A stretch of DNA of 64,000 bases from VAXT01 sp963850415 (GTDB taxonomy: Bacteria > Actinomycetota > Thermoleophilia > Gaiellales > Gaiellaceae), in NCBI GenBank assembly GCA_963850415.1, contig CAWKLE010000004.1:310001-374000 (forward strand), read 5' to 3'. The position numbers were made by a program, and so were the translations under genes. The notes under the pieces were generated by a model. It was not told the origin of the DNA and made no database searches. It saw nothing but the letters and a program-made list of their open reading frames with translations. Shown piece by piece: positions 15,396 to 24,349 of the stretch (the stretch's first letter is position 1; each line of letters opens with the position of its first letter).

Positions 15396-18262
15396 GCCGC
15401 GGCCTTCGCGGCCGGCTTGGCCGACGCCTTCTTCCGCGCCGCCTTCTTCGGCAGCACGTCCCGCAGGTACCTGCCCGTCGCCGACTCGTCCACCTCGGCC
15501 ACCTGCTCGGGCGTCCCGGTCGCGATCACCTCACCGCCGGCCTCGCCGCCCTCGGGCCCGAGGTCGATGATCCAGTCCGCCTGCTTGATCACGTCGAGGT
15601 TGTGTTCGATCACGAGCACCGTGTTGCCGGAATCGACCAGCCGCTGCAGGACCTCGAGCAGCTTCTCGATGTCCGCGAAGTGCAGGCCGGTCGTCGGCTC
15701 GTCGAGGATGTAGAGCGTCCGCCCGGTCGCGATCTTCGACAGCTCCGAGGCGAGCTTCACGCGCTGCGCCTCGCCGCCGGAGAGCGTCGTCGCCGGCTGC
15801 CCGAGCTTGATGTAGTCGAGCCCGACGTCGTGCAGCGTCTGCAGCCGGCGCCGCAGCTTCGGGATCTTGGCGAAGAACTTGAGCGCCTCCTCGACCGACA
15901 TCTCGAGCACGTCCGCGATCGACTTGCCCTTGAAGCGCACCTCGAGCGTCTCGCGGTTGTACCGCCGCCCGTGACAGGTCTCGCACGGCACGTACACGTC
16001 CGGCAGGAAGTGCATCTCGATCTTGATCGTCCCGTCGCCCTTGCACGTCTCGCAGCGGCCGCCGCGCACGTTGAACGAGAACCGGCCCGGCTTGTAGCCC
16101 CGCACCTTGGCCTCGGGCGTGAGCGAGTACAGCTCGCGGATGTGGTCGAACAGCTTCGTGTACGTCGCCGGGTTCGAGCGCGGCGTGCGCCCGATCGGCG
16201 ACTGGTCGATGTCGATCACCTTGTCGAAGCGCTCGATGCCCTCGCAGCTCGCGTGCTCCCCCGGCTTGACGCGCATCCGGTGCAGCCGGTTCGCGAGCGC
16301 CTTGAAGACGATCTCGTTCACGAGCGTTGACTTCCCCGAGCCGGAGACTCCGGTGACGGTGATGAACTTGCCGACCGGGAACTCGACGTCGATCGACTTC
16401 AGGTTGTGCTGCGTCGCGCCGCGCACCCAGAAGGAGCCCTGATCCTCGGTGCGCCGCTCCGGAATCGCGATCACCCGCTTGCCGGACAAGAACTGGCCCG
16501 TGACCGATTCCTTGTTCTGCTCGACCTCCTCCGCCGTGCCCTCGGCCACGACGTAACCCCCGTGCTCTCCGGCGCCGGGCCCCATGTCCACGAGATGGTC
16601 GGCGGCGCGCATCATCTGCTCGTCGTGCTCGACGACGACAACCGTGTTGTCGAGGTCGCGCAGCCGCTCGAGCGTCCCGATCAGCTTCCCGTTGTCGCGC
16701 TGGTGGAGCCCGATCGACGGCTCGTCGAGGATGTAGAGCACGCCGACGAGCTGCGAGCCGATCTGGGTCGCGAGCCGGAGCCGCTGCGCCTCGCCGCCCG
16801 AGAGCGTCGCCGCCGCGCGATCGAGCTGCAGGTACCCGACGCCGACGTTGTCGAGGAACGTCAGCCGCTCGCGGATCTCCTTGATGATCCGCGCGCCGAT
16901 CAGCTCCTCGGTCTGCGTCAGCTCGAGCGAGTCGAGAAACTCGATCGCCCGCGTAACGGACATCTTCGAGAACTCGTGGATGTTTCTCTCGCCGATCGTG
17001 ACCGCGAGCACCTCGGGCTTGAGCCGCGCTCCGCCGCACTGCGGACATGGCCGGAAGCTCATGTACTCCTCGATCCGCTCGCGCTGCTGTGACGAGTCCG
17101 TCTCGCGGTAGCGCCGCTCGAGGTTCTTGACGATCCCCTCGAAAGCGAGCATGTACGAGCGCCGCCGGCCCATCCGGTTGCGGTACCGGACGTAGATGCG
17201 CTCGCCGTCGGTGCCGTACAGGAAGAGATCCTGCTCCTCGGCCGTCAACTCCTGCCACGGCTTGTCGAGGTCGATCTCCCACTTGTCCGCGATCCCCTGG
17301 ATGACCGCCTCGTAGAAGCTCGAGCTGCCGGTCGACCAGGGAACGAGCGCGCCCTCGCCGATCGAGAGCGTCGGATCGGGGACGAGCAGGTCGGGGTCGA
17401 TCTCCTGCTGCGCGCCGAGGCCCGTGCAGCGGGGGCAGGCGCCGTGCGGCGAGTTGAACGAGAAGATGCGCGGCTGGAGCTCAGGCAGGCCGACGCCGTG
17501 CTCGGGGCAGGCGAACTTCTCGGAGAACGTCAGCTCCTTGCCGTCCTGGACGTCGATCACGACGAGCCCGTCAGCGAGCGAGATCGCGGTCTCGATCGAC
17601 TGCGCCAGCCGGGTGCGCAGGTCCGGCTTCATGATCAGACGGTCGACGACGACCTCGATCGTGTGCTTGAACTTCTTGTCGAGGACGATCTCGTCCTCGA
17701 GCATGCGGATCTCTCCGTCGACCTTCACACGCGTGAAGCCGTCAGCGCGGAGCTCATCCAAGACGTCCTTGTACTCGCCCTTGCGGTCGCGGACGACCGG
17801 CGCGTTGACCGTGAACTTCGTGCCCTCCTCGAACCGCAGCACCTGGTCGACGATCGCCTCGATCGACTGCCCTGCGATCGGCCGCCCGCAGATCGGGCAG
17901 TGCGGCCGCCCGACCCGGGCGTAGAGCAGCCGCAGGTAGTCGTAGATCTCGGTCACGGTGCCGACCGTCGAGCGCGGGTTGCGCGAGGTCGTCTTCTGGT
18001 CGATCGAGATCGCCGGCGAGAGGCCCTCGATCGAATCCACGTCCGGCTTCTCCATCATCTGGAGGAACTGGCGCGCGTACGCGGACAGCGACTCCACATA
18101 ACGGCGCTGCCCTTCCGCGTAGATCGTGTCGAAGGCGAGCGACGACTTCCCGGAGCCCGAGAGCCCGGTGATCGTGACCAGCTTGTTCCGCGGCAGGCGG
18201 ACGTCGATGTCCTTCAGGTTGTGCTCGCGGGCACCGTGAATGACGAGCTCGTCGGAAGGCAT
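15392..18262 (-). CDS. uvrA: Excinuclease ABC subunit UvrA
   Basis: UvrA is the damage-recognition ATPase of nucleotide excision repair, loading UvrB. At 956 residues it has the two ABC modules: Walker A GLSGSGKSSLAF at 33-44 and GVSGSGKSTLV near 640; signature ATLSGGEAQR in both halves; zinc fingers CPICGRPI and CETCKGDGT..CETCHGRR. A Lys/Ala-rich tail (KKAARKKASAKPAAKAAA) extends the C-terminus. The promoter carries an SOS box over the -35 element (18294-18307), so it should be LexA-controlled. The ATG is only a few bases from the expected transcription start. Confidence 0.97.
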   Translation of the reverse strand: MPSDELVIHGAREHNLKDIDVRLPRNKLVTITGLSGSGKSSLAFDTIYAEGQRRYVESLSAYARQFLQMMEKPDVDSIEGLSPAISIDQKTTSRNPRSTVGTVTEIYDYLRLLYARVGRPHCPICGRPIAGQSIEAIVDQVLRFEEGTKFTVNAPVVRDRKGEYKDVLDELRADGFTRVKVDGEIRMLEDEIVLDKKFKHTIEVVVDRLIMKPDLRTRLAQSIETAISLADGLVVIDVQDGKELTFSEKFACPEHGVGLPELQPRIFSFNSPHGACPRCTGLGAQQEIDPDLLVPDPTLSIGEGALVPWSTGSSSFYEAVIQGIADKWEIDLDKPWQELTAEEQDLFLYGTDGERIYVRYRNRMGRRRSYMLAFEGIVKNLERRYRETDSSQQRERIEEYMSFRPCPQCGGARLKPEVLAVTIGERNIHEFSKMSVTRAIEFLDSLELTQTEELIGARIIKEIRERLTFLDNVGVGYLQLDRAAATLSGGEAQRLRLATQIGSQLVGVLYILDEPSIGLHQRDNGKLIGTLERLRDLDNTVVVVEHDEQMMRAADHLVDMGPGAGEHGGYVVAEGTAEEVEQNKESVTGQFLSGKRVIAIPERRTEDQGSFWVRGATQHNLKSIDVEFPVGKFITVTGVSGSGKSTLVNEIVFKALANRLHRMRVKPGEHASCEGIERFDKVIDIDQSPIGRTPRSNPATYTKLFDHIRELYSLTPEAKVRGYKPGRFSFNVRGGRCETCKGDGTIKIEMHFLPDVYVPCETCHGRRYNRETLEVRFKGKSIADVLEMSVEEALKFFAKIPKLRRRLQTLHDVGLDYIKLGQPATTLSGGEAQRVKLASELSKIATGRTLYILDEPTTGLHFADIEKLLEVLQRLVDSGNTVLVIEHNLDVIKQADWIIDLGPEGGEAGGEVIATGTPEQVAEVDESATGRYLRDVLPKKAARKKASAKPAAKAAA

Positions 18263-18271
18263 AACCGACCC

Positions 18272-18307
18272 ATCCTACCCAGGCGGGTCGGATCGAACAA
18301 GTGTTCG
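18272..18307 (-). promoter_or_regulatory. uvrA promoter with LexA (SOS) box
   Basis: CGAACACTTGTTCG on the minus strand (18294-18307) is a perfect match to the Gram-positive/actinobacterial LexA box CGAACnnnnGTTCG. Its right half supplies the -35 TTGTTC (18295-18300), followed by a 17-base spacer and -10 TAGGAT (18272-18277), about 10 bases before the uvrA ATG. LexA binding would occlude the -35 box directly. Confidence 0.8.
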
Positions 18308-18314
18308 CTTTAGC

Positions 18315-18743
18315 TCAGGACGCGAGCCGTTCGACCAGGTCGCAGACGTCCCCGGGGTGCGGGGTGTGGCGGACCGTGAGCGGCCCGACGAGCACTGTTC
18401 CATAGCCGAAGAGCTGGCCGAGGAGCGACTGGTCGATCTCGACGGCCTCGATCTTCTTCAGGTGCACGGCCTTGGCGCGGCGGTGGAGCGTTCCGTTCAG
18501 CAGGTAGACCTTCTCGGTCGTCACGACGAGGTGCGTGCGCTCCCATTGCCAGACGGCGCGGAGCGTGAAGAAGGCGCCCGCGGCGATCAGGACCGCCCCG
18601 ACCACCGCGGCCGGCGTGAACGGCACGATCAGTGCGGCGATTCCGAGCGCGACGAGGAGCGCCGAGCGGAAGAGCGGACGCGCGAGCACGGCCCCGTGCA
18701 AGCGGGCGTCCAGGTACACCTCCTCGTCGCGGCGAGGGCGCAT
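18315..18743 (-). CDS. PH domain (YdbS-like) membrane protein
   Basis: A 142-residue protein starting MRPRRDEEVYLDARLHG, with two adjacent transmembrane helices (ALLVALGIAALIVPF and VVGAVLIAAGAFFTLRAVW) and then a bacterial PH domain: HLVVTTEKVYLLNGTLHRRAKAVHLKKIEAVEIDQSLLG, a pattern typical of YdbS/DUF304 proteins. Function is unknown. ATG 18743 was chosen since the protein family begins there. It lies upstream of uvrA on the same strand but uvrA has its own promoter. It is divergent from the AI-2E transporter-like gene. Confidence 0.8.
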   Translation of the reverse strand: MRPRRDEEVYLDARLHGAVLARPLFRSALLVALGIAALIVPFTPAAVVGAVLIAAGAFFTLRAVWQWERTHLVVTTEKVYLLNGTLHRRAKAVHLKKIEAVEIDQSLLGQLFGYGTVLVGPLTVRHTPHPGDVCDLVERLAS

Positions 18744-18816
18744 GAAGCGGCGCTTCAACGGGCGAATCGCGTTTCCTGCAGTTTGCGAAGACGCGCAACC
18801 GGCGAGAACCATCCTC

Positions 18817-19863
18817 ATGAGGCAATCGGCCACCCGCGTCGCCCTGTGCACCCTCGTCGCCGTCGGCATCGTCGTCGGCGTGCTCGCGCTCTGGAAGCTG
18901 AAGGTGCTGATCGCGCTGCTCTTTCTCGCGTTCATCGTCGCGGCCGCGATGCGCCCGAGCGTGGAATGGCTGCGACGACACCGGGTTCCGCGCGGAATCG
19001 GGATAGTGCTCCACTACCTCGCCGTGGCCGGGCTCCTCGCGCTGCTCCTGTGGCTCGTCGTGCCGCGGGCCGTGAGCCAGGTCGAATCCGCGGTCGGCGG
19101 CAACACGCTCCGCGTGGAGGCGCGTCACGAGACCGGCTGGAAGCACGACGCGCTGCTCTCGCTCGACCGCTGGCTCCACGACTTGCCCAGCACGGGCAAC
19201 GTCGCGGGACACGCGCTCGACGCGACCGTGCTCGGCTTCGAGATCCTGATCGGCGCCTTCTTCGTCCTGGCCGCCGCCGCGTACTGGATCTTCGAGCGAA
19301 ACCGCGCGATCGCGCTGGTCGTCTCGGTCCTGCCGCGCGACAGGCGACGGATCGTGCGCGACACGTGGGACCTGATCGACCTCAAGCTCGGCGCGTACGT
19401 CCGCGGGCAGCTGATCCTGATCTGCGCCGTGGCAACGGTCCTCTCGTCCGCGTTCTTCGCAATCGGCCTCCCGTACTGGCTGCTGGTCGGAGCGTTCGCG
19501 GGAGTCGTCGAGATCGTTCCCGTGATCGGGCCGCTGGCGGCCGGGGCGCTCGCGGTCGGCGTCGGGCTGACCGTCTCCTGGCACCTCGGGCTGGCCGCGG
19601 GCCTCGTCGTGCTCGCGGTTCGCCTGCTCGAGGACTACCTCGTGATCCCGAACGTGCTCGGCGACGCGGTCGGGCTCTCGCCGCTCGTCGTGCTCGTCTC
19701 CGTGACCGCAACCGCGATTCTCTTCGGCGGCTGGGCCGTCCTGCTGGCGATCCCGCTCGCAGCCGTCCTGGCGACGCTCGTCAGCGTCGTCGTGCTCGAG
19801 AAGGATCCCGCCGAGGAGGACGTACCCACGGTCCTCTTCCCCGCGAAAGACGCCGAAGGCTAG
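18817..19863 (+). CDS. AI-2E family transporter (UPF0118)
   Basis: A 348-residue polytopic membrane protein of the UPF0118/TqsA family. Family features: FLAFIVAAAMRPSVEWLRRHRVPRGIGI near residue 40, a central amphipathic region, then LKLGAYVRGQLILICAVATVL, VVEIVPVIGPLAAG and LVIPNVLGDAVGLSPLVVLVSV. The substrate is often unknown; members export AI-2, Na+ or other solutes. The ATG at 18817 was preferred to in-frame upstream starts that would be antisense to the PH gene. A strong hairpin follows the stop. Confidence 0.87.
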   Translation: MRQSATRVALCTLVAVGIVVGVLALWKLKVLIALLFLAFIVAAAMRPSVEWLRRHRVPRGIGIVLHYLAVAGLLALLLWLVVPRAVSQVESAVGGNTLRVEARHETGWKHDALLSLDRWLHDLPSTGNVAGHALDATVLGFEILIGAFFVLAAAAYWIFERNRAIALVVSVLPRDRRRIVRDTWDLIDLKLGAYVRGQLILICAVATVLSSAFFAIGLPYWLLVGAFAGVVEIVPVIGPLAAGALAVGVGLTVSWHLGLAAGLVVLAVRLLEDYLVIPNVLGDAVGLSPLVVLVSVTATAILFGGWAVLLAIPLAAVLATLVSVVVLEKDPAEEDVPTVLFPAKDAEG

Positions 19864-19885
19864 GCCCCCGCGCAGCCGGGGGCCT
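19862..19885. terminator. Bidirectional terminator hairpin
   Basis: AGGCCCCCG, a 6-base loop and CGGGGGCCT form a 9-bp GC-rich stem directly after the transporter stop, followed by GCTTCTGTGT on the plus strand. It lies between two convergent genes, so it can serve both. No long U-tract is present. Confidence 0.65.
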
Positions 19886-19902
19886 GCTTCTGTGTCCATT
19901 CA

Positions 19903-20802
19903 CTAAATCGAGCCGGAGAACGTGTCGCAGGCCGCCGGCTTGCCCTGCTCGTAGCCGCGCGAGAACCAGCGCCGGCGCTGCTCGGACGAGCCGTGCGTCC
20001 AGGTCTCCGGGTTCACCTGGCCCTGCGTCTGCGCCTGGATCCGGTCGTCGCCGATCGCGGACGCCGCGTCGAGCCCGTCGTTGATGTCCGCCTGCGTCAG
20101 GTCCTCAATCAGCCCCGTCTGCACGGCGTTCGCCGCCCAGACGCCCGCGTAGCAATCCGCCTGCAGCTCCGAGCGGACGGCCTTGCTCTCCGGCCCCTGG
20201 CGCGAGCCGCGGATCCCGTCCAGGACGCCGAGCTGGTCCTGCACGTGATGGCCGTACTCGTGGGCGATCACATAGGCCTGGACGAACGGGGTGTTCGCGG
20301 CGCCGAAACGCGACGACAGCTCGTCGAAGAAGCCGAGGTCGATGTACACGAGCTTGTCGGCCGGACAGTAGAAGGGCCCTACGTCGGAGCTCGCGACGCC
20401 GCAGCCCGTCTGCACCTGGCCCGTGAAGAAAACGGTGTTGACGTCGTGGTACTGCTTGCCGCTCCGCTGGAAGACGCCGCCCCAGAAGCGCTGGACGCTG
20501 TTCACGACCCCGACGATGCGGCAGTCGTCGCGCTGGTTCGCGGACTCGCTGGTCTGGCATTCCTGCTGGACGTCGCTCGGCACTGCGCCCTGCCCGACCT
20601 GCGTGTTGTCGAGCGGGCCAAGCTGCCCGAGACCGCCGTTGCCCCCGGACAGCAGCGTGATGAGCAGGAAGACGACGAGGCCCGCGACTCCGAGACCGCC
20701 GCCGCCGACCGCGAGCCCGCCCGGGCTCATCGGGCCCGTGCGACTCCCGCGGACGTCGGTGACCTGGCCAGGATCGAGTTGCTGCCCGCGGCGAAAGCGC
20801 AT
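19903..20802 (-). CDS. Neutral zinc metallopeptidase, YpfJ family
   Basis: A 299-residue member of the DUF2342/YpfJ-type zinc metallopeptidases. A cytoplasmic start MRFRRGQQLDPGQVTDVRGSR is followed by one membrane segment (VAGLVVFLLITLLSGG), so the catalytic domain is extracytoplasmic. The zinc motif HEYGHH near residue 182 and the distal region with SELQADCYAGVW are present; several cysteines may form disulfides. Substrates are unknown. The gene begins the pair with the small membrane protein just upstream on the same strand (16 bases). Confidence 0.85.
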   Translation of the reverse strand: MRFRRGQQLDPGQVTDVRGSRTGPMSPGGLAVGGGGLGVAGLVVFLLITLLSGGNGGLGQLGPLDNTQVGQGAVPSDVQQECQTSESANQRDDCRIVGVVNSVQRFWGGVFQRSGKQYHDVNTVFFTGQVQTGCGVASSDVGPFYCPADKLVYIDLGFFDELSSRFGAANTPFVQAYVIAHEYGHHVQDQLGVLDGIRGSRQGPESKAVRSELQADCYAGVWAANAVQTGLIEDLTQADINDGLDAASAIGDDRIQAQTQGQVNPETWTHGSSEQRRRWFSRGYEQGKPAACDTFSGSI

Positions 20803-20817
20803 GGTGTCCGCCCGATA

Positions 20818-21060
20818 CTAGGTGGCCTTGCGCCAGCGGCCGAACACGAGACCGCCCAGCGTGAAGCCGATGGAGAACGTCCCGATCCCGAAGGCACCGA
20901 TCGTGACCGCCTTGCGCGCCGTGGACAGCGCATCCCAGCGACCGAGCGCCTCTTCCTCCTCCATCGTCAGCGGCTCTCCGCGCCGTTTCTTGCGCAGCGC
21001 GCCGCCCGCTCGCAGACCGAGGTAGAGGTCGTCGAAGATCTCTGTAGGCTCGTCCGCCAT
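20818..21060 (-). CDS. Small membrane protein of unknown function
   Basis: An 80-residue protein starting MADEPTEIFDDLYLGLRAGGALRKK, with an acidic stretch (MEEEEALGRWDAL) and one or two C-terminal membrane segments (KAVTIGAFGIGTFSIGFTLGGLVFG). I do not recognise a family. ATG 21060 was preferred; another ATG at 21066 overlaps the divergent gene's start. It is followed after 15 bases by the YpfJ peptidase gene. Confidence 0.6.
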   Translation of the reverse strand: MADEPTEIFDDLYLGLRAGGALRKKRRGEPLTMEEEEALGRWDALSTARKAVTIGAFGIGTFSIGFTLGGLVFGRWRKAT

Positions 21061-21064
21061 CGAC

Positions 21065-21907
21065 ATGAGTGTACCCCGAGGTTCGGCTCCAGTTCCAAGG
21101 CTCCTCCACGTCTCGGACCTCCATTTCGGGGCCGGGGACGCGCACCGGGACGGGGAAGGGCTGCAGGCTTTGATCGAGCGCACGGCGCCCGAGCTCGTCG
21201 TCGCGAGCGGCGATCTCACGCACCGCGGGCGACCCGATCAGCACGCGGCGGCGGCGTCCTTCCTGCGCTCGCTCGGCCCGCCGGTGCTCGCGATCCCAGG
21301 CAACCACGACATCCCGTACACGTTCCCCGGACGGTTCACCCGGACGTTCACCGAGTTCGAGCGGCAATGGGAGACGACCGAGCCCGTCTTCCGGTCGCCG
21401 GCGCTGCACGTGGTCGGCCTCAACTCCGTGCGCGCGTGGCGCCACCAGTCGGGCGGGATTCGCGACTCGCAGCTCGATCGCGCCCGCAATCTGCTCGCCG
21501 AGTCACCGGACGGAGCTCTTCGGGTCGTGGCCATGCATCACCATCTGATCGGGGCGCCGTGGCGGTCGCGCAAGAAGCCCGTCGCACGCCGCTCCCACGT
21601 GCTCGCCGCGCTCGTCGAGTCCGGCGCGGAGCTGATCCTCGCCGGGCACATCCACCAGGCCGCGGTCAGCGAACGGCACGAATTCGACGTCATCGCCGCT
21701 CGCGGAACCGTCGTCTCGATCGCCCCCGGCCTCGGACAGCCTCGGCCCAACAGACGGGGCGAGGCGCGCGGTCTCCAGGTGTACGAATGGGACGCGCGCA
21801 CGATTCGGGTCGAGACGTACGTCTGGCGCGACGACGACTGGGGGCTGACGGCGGTGCGAACGTTCGCACGCGGCCGCGAGCCGCTCCTTCCCCGCGGACA
21901 CCGGTAG
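21065..21907 (+). CDS. Metallophosphoesterase (calcineurin-like)
   Basis: A 280-residue cytoplasmic phosphoesterase with all metal-binding motifs: HVSDLHFG at about 15, GDLTHRG, GNHD (PGNHDIPY), MHHH and GHIHQA. This fits the DNA repair exonuclease/3',5'-cAMP phosphodiesterase-like superfamily; the substrate is not predictable. The ATG lies 4 bases from the divergent gene's start codon, so its promoter must sit inside the neighbouring coding region. A start further in is possible. Confidence 0.85.
   Translation: MSVPRGSAPVPRLLHVSDLHFGAGDAHRDGEGLQALIERTAPELVVASGDLTHRGRPDQHAAAASFLRSLGPPVLAIPGNHDIPYTFPGRFTRTFTEFERQWETTEPVFRSPALHVVGLNSVRAWRHQSGGIRDSQLDRARNLLAESPDGALRVVAMHHHLIGAPWRSRKKPVARRSHVLAALVESGAELILAGHIHQAAVSERHEFDVIAARGTVVSIAPGLGQPRPNRRGEARGLQVYEWDARTIRVETYVWRDDDWGLTAVRTFARGREPLLPRGHR
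21068..21073 (-). promoter_or_regulatory. Possible -10 box for the small membrane protein gene
   Basis: TACACT on the minus strand, 7 bases before ATG 21060, within the first codons of the divergent phosphoesterase gene. A TTGGAA hexamer lies upstream at a long 19-base spacing. This would give a leaderless transcript. Confidence 0.35.
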
Positions 21908-21975
21908 CGGTTCGCCGCTTTTGGGGCAGGCGAACAGGCCGGGCGGAGCCCCGCTCGGCTAGACGCGAGCGACGC

Positions 21976-22224
21976 CTAGGGAGCTGTCGCCGGGCCCGTA
22001 CGCGACGCCATGAAGCGCCCCACGAGCCAGACCAGGATGATCGCGATCACGACGCCCACGACGAACTGCAGCCAGCCGCTCGAGAAGATGAGGCCGGCAA
22101 CGACCAGCGAGGCAATCCCGATCAGGATCGTCACGATCCATCCCATCGGGTCGCGGCCGGGATGGAACAGGCGGCCGAGCGCTCCGACGAGTGCTCCCAC
22201 GATGATGAGCCATACCCAGTGCAT
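21976..22224 (-). CDS. GlsB/YeaQ/YmgE (transglycosylase-associated) membrane protein
   Basis: An 82-residue very hydrophobic protein with three membrane segments: LIIVGALVGALGRLF, GWIVTILIGIASLVVAGLIF and FVVGVVIAIILVWLVGRF. Size and the Gly-rich first helix fit the GlsB/YeaQ/YmgE stress-induced family, whose function is unresolved. Both neighbours read away or are separate units; the 70-base gap from the phosphoesterase gene holds an imperfect GC-rich inverted repeat near 21938-21959. Confidence 0.8.
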   Translation of the reverse strand: MHWVWLIIVGALVGALGRLFHPGRDPMGWIVTILIGIASLVVAGLIFSSGWLQFVVGVVIAIILVWLVGRFMASRTGPATAP

Positions 22225-22329
22225 GCGCGGAAGAGTACCGCGCCGGCCGGCCAGAAAGCGGATTTTCGACTCGGCTACGCGGCTTCGAGCGTGACGGCAG
22301 CCTCCTGCCGGCCGCGACGGGGCGCGTAA

Positions 22330-24339
22330 TTAGGCGGGCGCCTCCGCGGCGGCCTGGAGCTCACGCCGGAGATCCTTGATCTCGTCGCGGAGCTTGGCCG
22401 CGTATTCGAACCGGAGCTCCTCGGCCGCGGCGAACATCTCCTCCTCGAGCGTGATGGCGAGCTTCTCGATCTCCTCCATGCTCATCCCCTCGACCTGACG
22501 CGAGCCCCGCCGGCGGCGGCCGGGGACGTGCGGCGCCTCGAGCGACAGGAACTCGGCGATGTCGGACACGCCCTTCTGGATCGACGCCGGCGTGATCCCG
22601 TGCTCTTCGTTGTAGGCGAGCTGGACCACGCGCCGGCGGTTCGTCTCGTCGAGCGCGCCGTTGATCGCCTCCGTCATCTTGTCGGCGTACATCAGCACCT
22701 TGCCGTTCGTGTTCCGGGCCGCGCGGCCGATCGTCTGGATGAGCGCCGTCTTCCCGCGCAGGAAGCCTTCCTTGTCCGCGTCGAGGATCGCGACGAGCGA
22801 CACCTCGGGCAGGTCGAGCCCTTCGCGGAGCAGGTTGACGCCCACGAGGACGTCGTACTCGCCGAGCCTGAGCTCGCGGATGATCTGGATCCGTTCGAGC
22901 GTGTCGACCTCGGAGTGGAGGTAGCGCGCCTTGACGCCGGACTCGAGCAGGTAGTCGGTCAGGTCCTCGGCCATCTTCTTCGTCAACGTCGTGACGAGCG
23001 TTCGCTCCCCGACCTCCTCGCGGCGGCGGATCTCGTTCAGCAGGTCGTCGATCTGGTTCTTCGTGGCGCGGAGCTCGACCTCGGGGTCGACGATTCCGGT
23101 CGGGCGAATGAGCTGCTCGGCGATTCGCGTCGAATGCCGGAGCTCGAAGGGCCCTGGCGTCGCGGAGACGAACACCATCTGGTTCACCTTGTCGAGGAAC
23201 TCGTCGAAGCGCAGCGGCCGGTTGTCGAGGGCCGACGGCAGCCGGAAGCCGAAGTCGACGAGCGTCTGCTTGCGCGAGCGGTCGCCCTCGTGCATGCCGC
23301 CGAGCTGCGGCACCGTCTGGTGCGACTCGTCGACGAAGACGATCATGTCCTCGGGGAAGTAGTCGAGCAGCGTGAACGGGTGCGACCCCGGCGGACGGCC
23401 CTCGAGGATTCGCGAGTAGTTCTCGATCCCGTTGCAGAAGCCGAGCTCCTTCATCATCTCGAGGTCGTACTCGGTGCGCTGCCGGAGCCGGTGGGCCTCG
23501 AGCAGCTTGCCCTCGGACTCGAGCTCCTTGACGCGCTCTTTCAGCTCGTGCCGGATCTCGTCGACGGCGCGCTCGATCGTCGGCCTCGAGGTGACGTACT
23601 CGGTGGCCGGCCAGATCGCGACGTTGTCCAGCTTCGACAGCACCTCGCCGGTGAGCGGGTCGAAATGGGTGATCTGCTCGACCTCGTCGCCGAAGAACGA
23701 GACGCGGTACGCGCTCTCCTGGTTCGCCGGCTGCACCTCGATCACGTCGCCGCGCACACGGAAGCGCCCGCGGCCGAGCACAGCGTCGTTGCGGACGTAC
23801 TGGCTGTCGATCAGCTTGTGCAGGACGAGGTCGCGATCGTGCTCCTCCCCCACGTCGAGGATCAGCACGCGCTCGCGCCACTCCTCCGGCGAGCCGAGGC
23901 CGTAGATGCACGAGACCGACGCCACGACCACGACGTCGCGGCGCGTGAAGAGCGCCGAGGTAGCGGCGAGCCTGAGCCGCGCGATGTCGTCGTTCTGGGA
24001 CGAGTCCTTCTCGATGTAGAGGTCGGCCTGCGGGACGTACGCCTCGGGCTGGTAGTAGTCGTAGTAGGAGACGAAGTACTCGACCGCGTTGGTCGGGAAG
24101 AACTCGCGGAACTCGTTGCAGAGCTGCGCGGCGAGCGTCTTGTTGTGCGCGATCACGAGCGCAGGGCGCTGGACCTGCTCGATGATCCAGGCCATCGTCG
24201 CCGTCTTGCCGGTGCCGGTCGCGCCGAGCATGGTCTGGAAGCGCTCGCCGGCGTTGATGCCCTCGGAGAGCTCCGCGATCGCCTGCGGCTGGTCGCCGGT
24301 GGGCTGGTACGCGTCGGATGTCTGGAGAGCCGTAGCCAC
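22330..24339 (-). CDS. uvrB: Excinuclease ABC subunit UvrB
   Basis: UvrB is the helicase-like damage-verification subunit of excision repair. At 669 residues: Walker A GATGTGKTATM near 40, the beta-hairpin region YYDYYQPEAYVP, FVDESHQTVPQL as the DEAD-like box, helicase motifs LREGLDLPEVSLVAILDADKEGFLR, and a C-terminal UVR domain for UvrC binding (LEEEMFAAAEELRFEYAAKLRDEI). GTG 24339 gives the expected N-terminus (ALQTSDAYQPTGDQPQAI). It begins 10 bases after the nSTAND1-WD40 stop, so it may be read from that operon; no SOS box is visible in the short gap. Confidence 0.96.
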   Translation of the reverse strand: MATALQTSDAYQPTGDQPQAIAELSEGINAGERFQTMLGATGTGKTATMAWIIEQVQRPALVIAHNKTLAAQLCNEFREFFPTNAVEYFVSYYDYYQPEAYVPQADLYIEKDSSQNDDIARLRLAATSALFTRRDVVVVASVSCIYGLGSPEEWRERVLILDVGEEHDRDLVLHKLIDSQYVRNDAVLGRGRFRVRGDVIEVQPANQESAYRVSFFGDEVEQITHFDPLTGEVLSKLDNVAIWPATEYVTSRPTIERAVDEIRHELKERVKELESEGKLLEAHRLRQRTEYDLEMMKELGFCNGIENYSRILEGRPPGSHPFTLLDYFPEDMIVFVDESHQTVPQLGGMHEGDRSRKQTLVDFGFRLPSALDNRPLRFDEFLDKVNQMVFVSATPGPFELRHSTRIAEQLIRPTGIVDPEVELRATKNQIDDLLNEIRRREEVGERTLVTTLTKKMAEDLTDYLLESGVKARYLHSEVDTLERIQIIRELRLGEYDVLVGVNLLREGLDLPEVSLVAILDADKEGFLRGKTALIQTIGRAARNTNGKVLMYADKMTEAINGALDETNRRRVVQLAYNEEHGITPASIQKGVSDIAEFLSLEAPHVPGRRRRGSRQVEGMSMEEIEKLAITLEEEMFAAAEELRFEYAAKLRDEIKDLRRELQAAAEAPA

Positions 24340-24349
24340 GAAGGACAGG

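Noticed and set aside
18744..18816. A small gene or RNA between the PH-domain and AI-2E transporter genes
   Set aside because: The 73-base divergent spacer has no frame with a start and no stable hairpin; it most likely holds promoters that I could not define.
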